DNA of 64,000 nucleotides from Paenibacillus sp. V4I3 (GCF_030817215.1 NZ_JAUSZA010000001.1:5864501-5928500); one strand, 5' to 3'; shown: positions 1 through 8,917, counted from the stretch's first letter. Notes: generated by a model not told the origin, from the sequence alone. A program made the numbers and translations.

Positions 1-775
1 TGACTGTAAGGTTGTCTACGGAAAGTCGAAGCGCTTTGGCCATTCCTACTATGAGCGGCACATTCTCCGTACCGGAGCGAATGCCATATTCTTGACCGCC
101 CCCTACAAGCAGCGGCTTGAGCTGCACACCCTCTCTGCGGTACAGAAACCCAACTCCCTTAGGACCTCTGAATTTATGGGCAGATGCACTGCATAAGTCA
201 ACGCCCCACTCTTTAGGGTGAAAGGGAAGCTTTGCAATGCCTTGAACGGCATCAACATGAAATAACACCTTTGGATATTGAGCTAACCATCTGGCGATTT
301 CTTGGATAGGCTGAATCGTACCTACTTCATTATTAACATACATCACACTAACAAGGATGGTATCTTCTGCTATCGCTGCTTGAAGAGTCTCTAGCTCAAC
401 ACACCCCTTGCTATTCACAGGTAAATAAGTAACTCGAAAACCCTCACGCTCCAGTTCGAGAAAAACTTCCTTCACCGAGGAGTGTTCGATTTGCGTAGTA
501 ATGAGATGCTTTCCGCGGTTTTGATAGCTGTAAACGGCACCTTTAATTGCCAAATTATTACTTTCCGTCCCGCCGGACGTGCATATAATTTCAGCAGGCA
601 GCACACCTAATGCTCCTGCAATCACCTCTTTGGAGCTGTATAGAAGCTTCTCCGCTTGTATACCTAATCGATGAATCGAAGATGGATTTCCATAATGTTC
701 CTTCATTACTTCGGCTATCGTATCAATGACTTCTTCATAAATTGGCGTTGTCGCCGCGTAGTCCAAATAAAGCAT
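1..775 (-). CDS. Cysteine desulfurase, NifS/IscS type (C-terminus outside window)
   Basis: PLP enzyme that takes sulfur from cysteine for Fe-S cluster or tRNA thiolation. The N-terminus reads MLYLDYAATTP, the classical start of this family, and an ATG at 773-775 begins it. The PLP-binding lysine lies in SAHKFRGPKG (about K201), and further on come GGGQEYGIRSGTEN and a preceding HVDAVQG motif. About 258 of roughly 380 residues are inside the window; the active-site cysteine loop is beyond base 1. It is transcribed on the minus strand after the lytic transglycosylase, separated by a terminator-like hairpin, so it is probably its own unit. The family is clear; which sulfur acceptor it serves cannot be told from here. 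Confidence 0.93.
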   Translation of the reverse strand, partial: MLYLDYAATTPIYEEVIDTIAEVMKEHYGNPSSIHRLGIQAEKLLYSSKEVIAGALGVLPAEIICTSGGTESNNLAIKGAVYSYQNRGKHLITTQIEHSSVKEVFLELEREGFRVTYLPVNSKGCVELETLQAAIAEDTILVSVMYVNNEVGTIQPIQEIARWLAQYPKVLFHVDAVQGIAKLPFHPKEWGVDLCSASAHKFRGPKGVGFLYRREGVQLKPLLVGGGQEYGIRSGTENVPLIVGMAKALRLSVDNLTV

Positions 776-886
776 TTATTGCTGATTCCCCTTTTTCACG
801 CTCTTCCTGCCGCGCACAATCAATTTAAATTCCTTTCATCATTAAAGCCTAAAACAGGGCATAACTCAAGCATTCCCTTGGTAACA

Positions 887-925
887 CAAAAAGCCGACCT
901 CCGCATAAACATGCGAAAATCAGCT
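887..925 (-). terminator. Probable rho-independent terminator after the lytic transglycosylase gene
   Basis: On the minus strand AGCTGA pairs with TCGGCT (one GU pair) and an inner CGCAT pairs with ATGCG around a GTTT loop, followed by TTTTTG. It lies just after the transglycosylase stop codon. Confidence 0.55.
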
Positions 926-938
926 AGTTAGCTAATGA

Positions 939-1646
939 TTATAACGAAAAATTCTGCCTGTGACCCATCACTTTAGATATGTAGCCTTGCGTTTCCCTTG
1001 GCAGTAAATGGAGTTTGTTAGCCAGATCCTGATCGGTCTTAATGCCTAATCGGTCAACACGTCCAGGCCCGGCGTTGTAAGCTGCAAGAGCAACCCCTTC
1101 ATTTCCGTTGTACTTCTTAATTAAGTTGCTAAGGAAATGAGTACCCGCATCCACATTTTGCTTAGGATCAAATGGGTTCGTTACACCGAAGCCGCTGCCT
1201 GTCCCATCCATAAGCTGCATTAAACCTTTGGCACCTGCCGGTGATACAGCCTGGTGATTGAATTCTGATTCTTGCTGAATAACCGCCTTGACTAGCGAGG
1301 TATCCACACCGTATTTATGACTTGCCTCTTGGATTAAACCGTCAAACTGTGAGACTGAGGATGCTTTACTCACCGATTGTAGCGGTGTATACGCTCTATT
1401 TAAAGCCCCCAAAGAACTTGGCATACTGTTTGTCGTGTTATCTAGCATGGAAGATACAGTATCTTGGCTTGTAACGCCAGTTCCACCAGATTGTCCCATA
1501 AGCGTGTCAAGCAGCGCACTAAAATCGCTTGAATCATCCGTACTTGATGCCGCGGTTTCACCGGATAGCAAACTCATTTTACCCATCAACTGAAGCTGGA
1601 GCAATTCTTTCATTACTCTAGGATCAATGCTGTTCGTGCTGTTCAT
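939..1646 (-). CDS. Lytic transglycosylase, SLT domain
   Basis: Cleaves peptidoglycan glycan strands between MurNAc and GlcNAc, forming 1,6-anhydro-MurNAc. Residues about 100-225 form a Slt70-type domain: SLVKAVIQQESEFN holds the catalytic glutamate, followed by SPAGAKGLMQLM, NPFDPKQNVDAGTHFL and the closing ALAAYNAGPGRV motif. The first 95 residues are low-complexity and Ser/Thr-rich. The ATG is preceded by GAGG at good spacing. No signal peptide or membrane segment is visible at the N-terminus (MNSTNSIDPRVM), so export would need another route. It resembles the CwlQ/YjbJ type of small Firmicute transglycosylase. Confidence 0.9.
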   Translation of the reverse strand: MNSTNSIDPRVMKELLQLQLMGKMSLLSGETAASSTDDSSDFSALLDTLMGQSGGTGVTSQDTVSSMLDNTTNSMPSSLGALNRAYTPLQSVSKASSVSQFDGLIQEASHKYGVDTSLVKAVIQQESEFNHQAVSPAGAKGLMQLMDGTGSGFGVTNPFDPKQNVDAGTHFLSNLIKKYNGNEGVALAAYNAGPGRVDRLGIKTDQDLANKLHLLPRETQGYISKVMGHRQNFSL

Positions 1647-1734
1647 CCGTCAGACCTCGTTTCTATCCATTCATCGTTGTCTTTATTGTACACGTTTTGT
1701 GCCCTGACGACCATCCCCAATTTATATAGAGTCA

Positions 1735-1769
1735 CAAAAAAAGAGGCCGTCAATTGACAGTCTCTCTTC
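1735..1769 (-). terminator. Rho-independent terminator after the CNNM/CorC gene
   Basis: On the minus strand a GAG..GTCAATTGAC..CTC hairpin is followed by a run of seven T residues, directly downstream of the stop codon at 1774. Confidence 0.75.
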
Positions 1770-1773
1770 CATC

Positions 1774-3108
1774 TTAAGAAATGTTTTGCTGCAGTAGCTC
1801 ATTCTCATCCGACAATTTTCGTACCATGACACGAGAAATTCGTAGATGATCGGTCTCTTCAACAATAAATAAAAACTCATCGTTGTAACTTACTTGCTGG
1901 TTCTTGCTTGGCGGTATCTCAGTTTTCGAGTAAATCCATCCTCCGATTGTATCATAATCATCCGACTCAATTTCAAGTCCGAAATACTCATTCACTTCAT
2001 CAATTAGCAGCAATCCATCAATAGAAAAGGTGTTTTCATCCTTGATTTCGATCGTAGGACGTTCTTCATCGAATTCATCTTGAATTTCTCCAACAATTTC
2101 TTCCATAATGTCTTCCAGTGTCACAAGACCTGATGTTCCACCGTACTCATCAATGAGCAGTGCCATCTGGCTTTTTCTTTTCTGCATCATTTTCAACAAA
2201 TCACTGATAAGAATCGAATCCGGAACCGTCGTTATCGGTCGGATAATTTTCTTGATCCCTTTCAGGTTCGCATCCGGTTTGAGTAAATCCTTAATGTGGA
2301 CGAAGCCAATAATATTGTCTTTGTCCGGATCACATACCGGGTAGCGCGTGCGCATTTCTTTAATGGCACTCGCAAGATTCTCAGAATAGGAAAGTCCGGC
2401 ATACAAACATTCCATTTCTGTTCTTGGGATCATAATTTCCCTGGCAGTCGTCTCTGCAAATCCAAATATATTATCAACAAGCGTGAGCTCTGTATTATCT
2501 ATTAGTCCGTTTTTGTGACTTTCTTTCATAAGGACACGAATTTCATCCTCCGTATGCGCCGATTCATGTTCAGTCGCAGGCTCGATTCCTGCACGTCGTA
2601 ACATCCAGTTCGAAATACCGTTCAACAACCATATAAACGGATACATCACTTTATAGAAAAAAACCATAGGCCCTGCAGATAGCAGAGTTATTTGCTCAGC
2701 TTTACGAATCGCATACGTCTTAGGGAACTGTTCGCCTAATGTAATATGCAATGTGGTCATTAAGGAAAAAGCAATAATGAAGGTAATCGTGTGGAACACC
2801 GAATCTGGCAAATTCAGAGGAGCGAATAACGGTTCCAGAATTTTGGCGAACGTCGGTTCCCCGACATAACCAAGTCCCAACGAAGTAAGTGTAATCCCAA
2901 GCTGACAAGCACCTAAGTAGGCGTCGAGATTATTCATGATTCCTTGTGCAAATTTCGCATTGCGGCGGCCTTCTCCAACAAGCGAATCAATGCGACTACC
3001 TCTTACCTTGACCATCGCGAATTCAGCTGCGACAAAAAAACCATTTAATATGACCAGTCCAAACATTAACAGAAAACTGATTAACGTTCCGGGCAAAGGA
3101 TCTTCCAA
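1774..3108 (-). CDS. CNNM/CorC (HlyC-like) transporter-associated membrane protein with CBS pair
   Basis: 444 residues in the usual family order: DUF21/CNNM transmembrane region (about 1-190, starting LISFLLMFGLVILNGFFVAAEFAMV), a pair of CBS domains (about 205-335, including ETTAREIMIPRTEM and LLIDEYGGTSGLVTLEDIMEEIVGEI), and a C-terminal CorC_HlyC domain (about 350-435). Members are linked to magnesium or cobalt efflux or resistance; the older name hemolysin is not a safe functional guide. The start is TTG at 3108 behind a purine-rich stretch. It is followed by a terminator, so probably monocistronic. Confidence 0.88.
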   Translation of the reverse strand: MEDPLPGTLISFLLMFGLVILNGFFVAAEFAMVKVRGSRIDSLVGEGRRNAKFAQGIMNNLDAYLGACQLGITLTSLGLGYVGEPTFAKILEPLFAPLNLPDSVFHTITFIIAFSLMTTLHITLGEQFPKTYAIRKAEQITLLSAGPMVFFYKVMYPFIWLLNGISNWMLRRAGIEPATEHESAHTEDEIRVLMKESHKNGLIDNTELTLVDNIFGFAETTAREIMIPRTEMECLYAGLSYSENLASAIKEMRTRYPVCDPDKDNIIGFVHIKDLLKPDANLKGIKKIIRPITTVPDSILISDLLKMMQKRKSQMALLIDEYGGTSGLVTLEDIMEEIVGEIQDEFDEERPTIEIKDENTFSIDGLLLIDEVNEYFGLEIESDDYDTIGGWIYSKTEIPPSKNQQVSYNDEFLFIVEETDHLRISRVMVRKLSDENELLQQNIS

Positions 3109-3402
3109 TACCTTACCTATCCCCTATCAAGCACGATTACCGCACCAAGGAGAATAGGTACACCTCCCTTAATTTCGATTTGAATTTGAATTATCACTTT
3201 TCATTATATAATAATACTGTAATCATTCAAAGGTGCGAATATGACTCTTGTAGCCAAATAGTACGAGCAAATGGGAGTATACGCATTAAAACGATGCCTT
3301 AATGAGTCTCTACCCGCTATTTATCCCTTTGAAACGCGAATTTACGCGATTTTTTATTGAAAAAACAAAAACAAGCCGATCGCTCGGCTTGCTTCTAATC
3401 GG
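3109..3402. other. Intergenic region without a gene
   Basis: The 294 bases upstream of the CNNM gene are AT-rich and hold no convincing coding frame on either strand. Only the terminator at 3360-3391, belonging to the next gene, is recognisable. The promoter of the CNNM gene should be here but no clear -35/-10 pair was assigned. Confidence 0.6.
3360..3391 (-). terminator. Rho-independent terminator
   Basis: On the minus strand AAGCCGA and TCGGCTT form a 7-bp stem followed by TGTTTTTGTTTTTT, 11 bases after the stop codon of the small membrane protein. Confidence 0.85.
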
Positions 3403-3834
3403 TCATGCATAATAGGGTACTAACAAAAAATAGGCGGCGACGGCAATAAAACCTAGCGCGATTGACCAAGACCCCAGTCTTTTATTCCCCATAAGAAACG
3501 CAATAACACCAAGCACAATACCCGAAATACCTAACAACACAGGCCATACAAAAAGAGAAGCCAAGGCAACGAACAGAGCGACATAGCCTACTGCTTTGTT
3601 ACGCGTGACAGCCTCTACCAATTCCGCAACTTCTTCATCTGACACATCGGAGTCAGTTTCAAGCCTCTCTGGCTTATTGGCTTTATACTGTTCGGCATAG
3701 TTGATTCTTCGGGTAGGTGCTATAATTTCGGCTGCGTATTCTTCCTTATGGTTCAATCCGCTTTCAACGCGGAGCTGATCCTTTTGGAACCGCTCCTTGG
3801 TGGCATGATCCAGAGGGACATCGTCTTTATTCAT
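3403..3834 (-). CDS. Conserved small membrane protein, function unknown
   Basis: 143 residues. The first 80 are hydrophilic and charged. The C-terminal half holds two or three hydrophobic segments (GYVALFVALASLFVWPVLL, GISGIVLGVIAFLM and WSIALGFIAVAAYFLLV), with the short charged turn GNKRLG before the last. This layout is seen in DUF4190-like small membrane proteins, but I do not recognise a named family with certainty. The ATG follows GGAGGCAGC. It sits 21 bases downstream of the DUF1540 gene on the same strand and may be co-transcribed with it. Confidence 0.7.
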   Translation of the reverse strand: MNKDDVPLDHATKERFQKDQLRVESGLNHKEEYAAEIIAPTRRINYAEQYKANKPERLETDSDVSDEEVAELVEAVTRNKAVGYVALFVALASLFVWPVLLGISGIVLGVIAFLMGNKRLGSWSIALGFIAVAAYFLLVPYYA

Positions 3835-3855
3835 GCTGCCTCCATGTTACGCACC

Positions 3856-4071
3856 TTAATGTTTATTCTTAGCTTTGAAAGTGTGACAGCAAGTATTAGC
3901 TACTTTGTTTGCTGCATCTTGATGATCCGTATCAAATGATTCCCCTGCAAACTCTTCATTATAATTGGCGGCAGCATGCTGATCGACTTCAATCATAATC
4001 GTTCCTGCACTACAGTTGTTGCCTTGCGCCCAGTATTCGCAATTGGCAACTGCACATTTTACATCCGGCAT
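3856..4071 (-). CDS. DUF1540 domain protein
   Basis: 71 residues starting MPDVKCAVANCEYWAQGNNCSAGTI, with the DUF1540 cysteine pattern CxxxxCxYW...C near the N-terminus and a closing NTCCHTF. Proteins of this family are short, cysteine-rich and probably bind a metal; the role is not established, though many Firmicute members are found in spore formers. The ATG at 4071 has AAAGGGG about eight bases upstream and is preferred over two in-frame starts just before it. Confidence 0.8.
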   Translation of the reverse strand: MPDVKCAVANCEYWAQGNNCSAGTIMIEVDQHAAANYNEEFAGESFDTDHQDAANKVANTCCHTFKAKNKH

Positions 4072-4118
4072 AATCATCACCCCTTTAACAATTTGCCCGC
4101 TGTCAGGGTGAACTATGC

Positions 4119-5213
4119 TTATTTTAAGCTGTCAGATAGCACCAAGAACATCGCTTGAGACCAAAGCAATGGTAGCGCTGGCTCTCCCCATTTGGCAATC
4201 CATTCCGGGTGAGATGAGGGGTCTCTAAGACTTTCAGCCACTTGTTCCGGCAATCGCCCCAGCTTATCTGCTTTACTCATTATCCAATCTAAGCATCGCT
4301 GAGCCTCTTCACGATTACCAAGCTCCGCTTGGTACCATCCATACCATGCGGTTAGCAGAAGCCATTCTCCGCCCCCATAGTAGCGATCATCGACATATCT
4401 TTGGATGCCTCCATGCTTTAGGTCAGCTTCAATCGCTTGTACCGTCTTCAACATAATAGGATCTTTAACCTCACAGGTGCCGAACGGGACAGCAAGCCAC
4501 AACAGACTTGCATCCACACCATTTAAAGCCGGCTGCCAGACTTCTCCCAAGCAATGGATGGATTTAACAAAACGCCCTTCATAAACTGCGTGATCCATTA
4601 TAAACTTTTTAATCAACGCCGCTTTCTCAAGTAATGGAGCACGATTCTCAAGTTCACCAAGTGCCTTTAAACCGCCATATACGCAAGCTAATGTTGCCGG
4701 ATGAACATAATCAGGAAACTCTTCCCAGCAATCAAAATTCGGAAAATGCCAGAACGTCATCAAATAATCAACTGTTATCTCGATACTCTCCCGCAATTCA
4801 TTCAAGAGCCCGGAATGACCTGTGATACGAATATGTTCCGTAAGGCCCCAAAGCCACGCTCCATAACCATCCAGTTGAAAATGTCCCCACTCTGATAAAT
4901 CATCACGACCATCTAAATGATAACGTGTCCCAAAAAATTCGGAGCGGTCTATCCATTCTTTGGCTTCCTGTTTACGAATTAACGCATCCACACGCGGACG
5001 CTTGTCCTTCAAAACACGATGTACCCAGCGATAGAAAAGCTCAGCACTTTCGGTTTCCATAGAGCGATCCATCGCGTTCGCGATAAAAGTCCCATCTCTG
5101 AGCCAACTGTAAGAGTAAGGCGGGAATAATGGTGAAGCTACATAACCCCCGCTAGGGTGCTGATTCAGCTTAATAATCGAGATACTGCTGTTGATTAATT
5201 GTTTACGCTCCAT
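4119..5213 (-). CDS. GH15-type glycoside hydrolase (glucoamylase-like), cytoplasmic
   Basis: 364 residues forming one (alpha/alpha)6 domain and no signal peptide. Glucoamylase-type motifs are in order: SYSWLRDGTF (34-43) for substrate binding, DCWEEF (161-166) with E164 as likely general acid, the AVPFG segment (241-245) and YGGGEW (279-284) with E283 as likely general base. GH15 enzymes release glucose from non-reducing ends of alpha-glucans or split trehalose; the substrate here cannot be decided. The ATG is preceded by AAAGGAG. The same fold reappears, without the general acid, at the N-terminus of the GH31 protein at 40440-44153. Confidence 0.85.
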   Translation of the reverse strand: MERKQLINSSISIIKLNQHPSGGYVASPLFPPYSYSWLRDGTFIANAMDRSMETESAELFYRWVHRVLKDKRPRVDALIRKQEAKEWIDRSEFFGTRYHLDGRDDLSEWGHFQLDGYGAWLWGLTEHIRITGHSGLLNELRESIEITVDYLMTFWHFPNFDCWEEFPDYVHPATLACVYGGLKALGELENRAPLLEKAALIKKFIMDHAVYEGRFVKSIHCLGEVWQPALNGVDASLLWLAVPFGTCEVKDPIMLKTVQAIEADLKHGGIQRYVDDRYYGGGEWLLLTAWYGWYQAELGNREEAQRCLDWIMSKADKLGRLPEQVAESLRDPSSHPEWIAKWGEPALPLLWSQAMFLVLSDSLK

Positions 5214-5228
5214 GCACCAAGTCTCCTT

Positions 5229-5263
5229 TTAAAAGAAAAAGGATGCGCTTTTAGTCGCATCCC
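5229..5263 (-). terminator. Rho-independent terminator after ypuI
   Basis: GGATGCG and CGCATCC pair around an 8-base loop; on the minus strand the stem is followed by TTTTTCTTTT. It lies 28 bases past the stop of the ypuI-like gene. Confidence 0.85.
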
Positions 5264-5290
5264 TTCTTGTATTTGCCAATTCGATTAAAA

Positions 5291-5791
5291 TTATACTTTT
5301 TCGCCTTGCATACGACGTTGAGTGATGTAGTCTGTTTCATAGTAAGACAGATCTTCACGAAGTTCCTCGAATACTTTGGACAACTCAATCGTCAAATCAC
5401 GCACTTCACGTGAAGGCTTTTTGCGGAAACGAATAGCATCTTGTCCTGTATAAGCGTAGCGACCATCCTCGGAATAGCATTCATTTTTAGGGTAGAAAAA
5501 TGTATTGACGCATGTATGATAAACCTCATACAGTACTTTTTCCGAAAAATCCACATTAAAAGTAGGACGTCTCAAGCTAACGCCCAATTTCTCATAGGCC
5601 ACTTCACAAAATACTAATAGATGGCGAGTATCCTGCAAATAACCGCGGTAAAACTCATCCATAGCAGGATCATTCTCCACATTTAACTGTGCGAGCGAAT
5701 TTTGATTCAGAAACAGTTCCATTTTGGCAGTTGTTTCTTTTAACTTCGTACGCGTTGAATCACAAATATTTTTCACATTAAAAACAGCCAT
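5291..5791 (-). CDS. ypuI: YpuI family (DUF3907) protein
   Basis: 166-residue soluble protein. The beginning MAVFNVKNICDSTRTKLKE and the central YEVYHTCVNTFFYPKNECYSEDGRYAYTGQDAIRFR are typical of the Bacillales YpuI/DUF3907 family. No catalytic motif, signal or membrane segment is visible and the function is unknown. GGAGG lies eight bases before the ATG, and a strong terminator follows, so this is a single-gene unit. Confidence 0.8.
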   Translation of the reverse strand: MAVFNVKNICDSTRTKLKETTAKMELFLNQNSLAQLNVENDPAMDEFYRGYLQDTRHLLVFCEVAYEKLGVSLRRPTFNVDFSEKVLYEVYHTCVNTFFYPKNECYSEDGRYAYTGQDAIRFRKKPSREVRDLTIELSKVFEELREDLSYYETDYITQRRMQGEKV

Positions 5792-5963
5792 TTATGAAGA
5801 CCTCCTATAATTGCGCTATTCCTATCCTACCATAAATTAACCCGAAGTGGTATATGCAAAACTCCAGTTTCCATGTATAAAACAATCCTCCGCGCCTCAC
5901 CCTAGTCAAAGGTAAATCGTTTCGTCACTTGAAAACAAGTTAGTTAAAAAGGAGGGCCTGAGC

Positions 5964-7874
5964 ATGTGGCGTTATCTATCTTCTATTACTCTTATTCTTG
6001 GTTTAGGTGTCATCCTATTTCCTGAGCAACCGAACCCCCAGACGAAACCAGGACCGGAAGTGTACAGTACAAAATATGAAACAACATCCAAGCTCGCGCT
6101 GTTGGAGCAGGACGTGAAATTGACCGATGATCTATGTAGAAGCCAATGTTCCATTGATTATTCGCGAATGCTTAGCAAGATTGAAAGTGGAGAGCCTGTG
6201 TTAAAAGTGCTTGGCGAAATGAAAACTGAGCATGAAAAAATGGATGTGCTTATTTGGTCGAAGCAAAGTCAACCGTTGGAAAAAGGGATTACAGTAGGTG
6301 AAATGCCAAGTTCTTATAAAGAACAAGCCACCTCCTATTTGAAAGAAGCTAAAACAGCCGTCGATGAAGGAAAACATTATCAATCACCTAAATTTGGCGC
6401 GGCGCAGCAAACTTATTTCGTTCAGGGCACTCCTTCAACCAATAGGGACAGCTCGGTAGTAGGTGTTATTCATCAGGATGTTCTTCATCAAGTAACAGAT
6501 CACCAGATGAAAAACTTACGCCTGGAACCTTACCCTAATGAAAATCGTTGGAAAGTTGAGTCAGTGGATACGGACACTTTACAAGATAAAGTCGTTGATC
6601 ATCCTGAGGATAACCAAGGAACAAGCCACTATCATCAAAATGAAGTCGTCGTCCGCTTCAAGCAGGATCCCACGGAGGCTCAGCTTACACAAATCAAAAA
6701 CGAAATAAAAGCCATTTCCGCTCAAAAGCTTGGATATACGTATGTATTTCGCACGCAGGGCATGGAAGCCAAAGCATTAATGGCTTATTTCAAAAAATGG
6801 GATGTAGCCTATGTGGAGCCTCATTTCCTCTACTTAACAAATGATTATTATGACGATCAAGAAGAAGATGAAAATAAAGATGATTCCAGTCAAACAGATA
6901 CGGGAGCCTCGACCCCGTCAGATATATCGGCTAATTTTATGCCGAATGATAATTTATTCAGTAAATATCAATGGAACTTGCCCCTTATCGAGACTGTTCA
7001 GGGTTGGCAATTAACACGTGGTACGAAAGATGTAATTGTCGCAGTTGTGGACACAGGTGTTGACTTGAAGCACCCTGATCTGCGCAATCAACTTTTACCT
7101 GGCTATAATGTCATTAGTGATAATGACAACCCGCAAGATGATGTTGGACATGGTACACATGTCACTGGTGTTATTTCTGCATTAGTTAACAACAATCTGG
7201 GTGTTGCAGGTATGACATGGTATAATAAAGTATTACCAGTCAAAGTTTTGGACCAAACAGGAGCAGGCAGTACCTATTCTGTCGCTCAAGGTATCATTTG
7301 GGCTGCCGACCATGGCGCTAAAGTCATGAATCTCAGCCTTGGCAATTATGCGGATTCAAGCTTTCTCCACGACGCCATCCGATATGCCTACAATAAAGAT
7401 GTGGCACTCATCGCGGCGAGCGGCAACGACAATACAGAAAGACCTGGCTATCCAGCCGCTTATCCGGAAGTGTTAGCTGTAGCCGCGAGTGATTCCCAAA
7501 ATAACAAGGCACCCTTTTCGAATTATGGCGACTATATTGCCGTGACGGCCCCTGGTGTCAGTATCGCAAGTACGTATCCTAATAATCAATATGCGGCGTT
7601 ATCGGGTACATCAATGGCTAGCCCTCATGTCACTGCTTTGGCAGCCTTGGTTCGTTCTACGAATCCTAGTTTGAAAAACACGGAGGTTTACGAAATCATT
7701 AGACAAACCGCTCAAGACCTTGGTACAAAAGGTAGAGACAAATATTTCGGCTTCGGATTAATAGATGTCGTGAAAGCTGTAAAAATGGCCGAACAAAGCT
7801 CGAATCAGGTTTCTTACTTTTCGCAAAGTTTATCTCGTCAAATACATCTCATTACGAAAAAGTATGCCTACTAA
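5964..7874 (+). CDS. Subtilisin-like serine protease (S8) with long N-terminal region
   Basis: 636 residues. An N-terminal hydrophobic segment (MWRYLSSITLILGLGVILF) should export or anchor it. Residues 20-220 are a hydrophilic extension of unknown role. About 225-290 is a propeptide-like domain (NEVVVRFKQDPTEAQL to VAYVEPHFLYL), and after an acidic linker the peptidase domain (about 325-620) carries the triad D363 in VVDTGVD, H396 in GHGTHVTG and S550 in GTSMASPH. The start follows AAAAAGGAGGGCC and the gene ends in a perfect terminator. It stands alone on the plus strand. It should mature by self-cleavage of the propeptide; the substrate is not known. Confidence 0.93.
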   Translation: MWRYLSSITLILGLGVILFPEQPNPQTKPGPEVYSTKYETTSKLALLEQDVKLTDDLCRSQCSIDYSRMLSKIESGEPVLKVLGEMKTEHEKMDVLIWSKQSQPLEKGITVGEMPSSYKEQATSYLKEAKTAVDEGKHYQSPKFGAAQQTYFVQGTPSTNRDSSVVGVIHQDVLHQVTDHQMKNLRLEPYPNENRWKVESVDTDTLQDKVVDHPEDNQGTSHYHQNEVVVRFKQDPTEAQLTQIKNEIKAISAQKLGYTYVFRTQGMEAKALMAYFKKWDVAYVEPHFLYLTNDYYDDQEEDENKDDSSQTDTGASTPSDISANFMPNDNLFSKYQWNLPLIETVQGWQLTRGTKDVIVAVVDTGVDLKHPDLRNQLLPGYNVISDNDNPQDDVGHGTHVTGVISALVNNNLGVAGMTWYNKVLPVKVLDQTGAGSTYSVAQGIIWAADHGAKVMNLSLGNYADSSFLHDAIRYAYNKDVALIAASGNDNTERPGYPAAYPEVLAVAASDSQNNKAPFSNYGDYIAVTAPGVSIASTYPNNQYAALSGTSMASPHVTALAALVRSTNPSLKNTEVYEIIRQTAQDLGTKGRDKYFGFGLIDVVKAVKMAEQSSNQVSYFSQSLSRQIHLITKKYAY

Positions 7875-7877
7875 AGT

Positions 7878-7917
7878 AAAAGGTTGGTCAGCCTCTGTGC
7901 TGATCAACCTTTTTTTG
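7878..7917 (+). terminator. Rho-independent terminator after the subtilase
   Basis: AAAGGTTGGTCAGC pairs with GCTGATCAACCTTT around a 6-base loop, followed by a T run. Confidence 0.92.
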
Positions 7918-7926
7918 GTATCATGC

Positions 7927-8315
7927 TCACCTAATGTTCCGCAAGCCCTTTGAATATATCAAAGCTTCCGTTTCTTTGATCTGCTCCTCACCTTTTGGAG
8001 TGGAACGTACAAGAACAATTCTACGATCTGCGGAGATCAGATAGCCTCTCCAGATAACCGGCTTGTTCAAGAGCACCCACGAGATGGGTCGCTCCGGCCC
8101 GGAGTCATTTCGAGGGCACGGCTGAGCCCTGAAATCTTGATGCCAGAAGTATAAGCGCTCGTGTAGTAAGAGACGGTAGTAAGCAGGGTAAATTCACTTT
8201 GACGCAGCCCTTTGAACGATTTACTTTTACTGCTTGATCTTGCTAATTGACCAAATGTACGTGCTAATTCTTGTACGATAAATACAGCATTTTGCGGGGA
8301 ATCAATAATCGGTAC
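7927..8315 (-). pseudogene. Decayed MarR-family regulator
   Basis: Reading the minus strand from about 8315, one frame gives a MarR N-terminus and recognition region: DSPQNAVFIVQELARTFGQL, then GLRQSEFTLLTTV and KISGLSRALEMTP. A one-base insertion near 8098-8101 moves the match to a second frame (GATHLVGALEQAGYLERL). Another near 8038-8048 moves it to the third (ISADRRIVLVRSTPKGEEQIKE), which ends at the TGA at 7927. All elements of the winged helix-turn-helix and its wing are present in order. The gene is therefore whole except for two +1 shifts; decay is more likely than two assembly errors, but reads should be checked. Confidence 0.75.
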
Positions 8316-8328
8316 TCTTCACTAAAGT

Positions 8329-8358
8329 TAAATAAGGGTCTCAAGGGACTCTTATTTA
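8329..8358. repeat. Inverted repeat, 12-bp stem
   Basis: TAAATAAGGGTC and GACTCTTATTTA pair with one mismatch around a 6-base loop. It lies between the terminator of rnpB and the start of the marR remnant, followed by a small CCAC-TTTTT-GTGG hairpin. No clear T tract follows on either strand, so it may be a relic operator or a weak terminator. Confidence 0.55.
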
Positions 8359-8410
8359 GCCACTTTTTGTGGAAATAGAAACTTTTGGAGATTCTTATTT
8401 TTCTTCCAGA

Positions 8411-8447
8411 AAAATTAAATACCCGCAAGGCCTAAGCCTTGCGGGTA
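8411..8447 (-). terminator. Rho-independent terminator of rnpB
   Basis: A 12-bp perfect stem, TACCCGCAAGGC with GCCTTGCGGGTA around a 4-base loop; on the minus strand it is followed by TTTAATTTTTC. It lies 12 bases past the RNase P RNA 3' end. Confidence 0.9.
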
Positions 8448-8458
8448 ACCGACAGTAT

Positions 8459-8876
8459 GGAAAGTTTGCCGTAAGCCGGGTTCTGTACTTCCAGTGGTCA
8501 TAGCGGGCGTCTGTCCCCTGCCACCATTGAAGTGACAATCATCTATCTAGGCCATACATTGCTGTACAGCTCAAGCGACCAACCCGAACGCGTCTCAGGC
8601 TAAGACTGCCACCTCGAAAGCGGCTTGCGTTCCTCTAGGTCTTGCTCCAAGTGGGGTTTACCAGGATCTATGTCACCATAGAACCTCGTGGTCTCTTACA
8701 CCACGGTTCCACCCTTGCCTGTGAATCCCTTGCGGGAAACCATCGGCGGTCCATTTCTGTGGCCCTATCCTTCAACTCGCGTTGACTGGACGTTATCCAG
8801 CACCCTGCCTTATGGAGCCCGGACTTTCCTCTCGCTGTGGCTTACCCACAGCCAGCGATTGTCTGTCAAACTTTCC
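8459..8876 (-). ncRNA. rnpB: RNase P RNA, class A-like
   Basis: Catalytic RNA that trims the 5' leader of tRNA precursors. The ends pair (GGAAAGTTTG at 8459-8468 with CAAACTTTCC at 8867-8876, helix P1). On the minus strand the universal P4-region GAGGAAAGTCCGGGCTCC occurs near the 5' end, AGATAGATGATTG near the 3' part, and ACAGAACCCGGCTTAC just before P1. The last motif (CCCGGCTTA) is of the ancestral A type, unlike the AACATGGCTTA form of Bacillus-type B RNA. It has its own promoter and terminator. Confidence 0.93.
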
Positions 8877-8888
8877 GGTGCATTTGCT

Positions 8889-8917
8889 AGTATACTAAGA
8901 ATGCCTTTGAAATACAA
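8889..8917 (-). promoter_or_regulatory. SigA-type promoter of rnpB
   Basis: On the minus strand TTGTAT (8912-8917) and TATACT (8889-8894) are separated by exactly 17 bases; the RNA 5' end lies about 13 bases after the -10 box. Confidence 0.75.
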
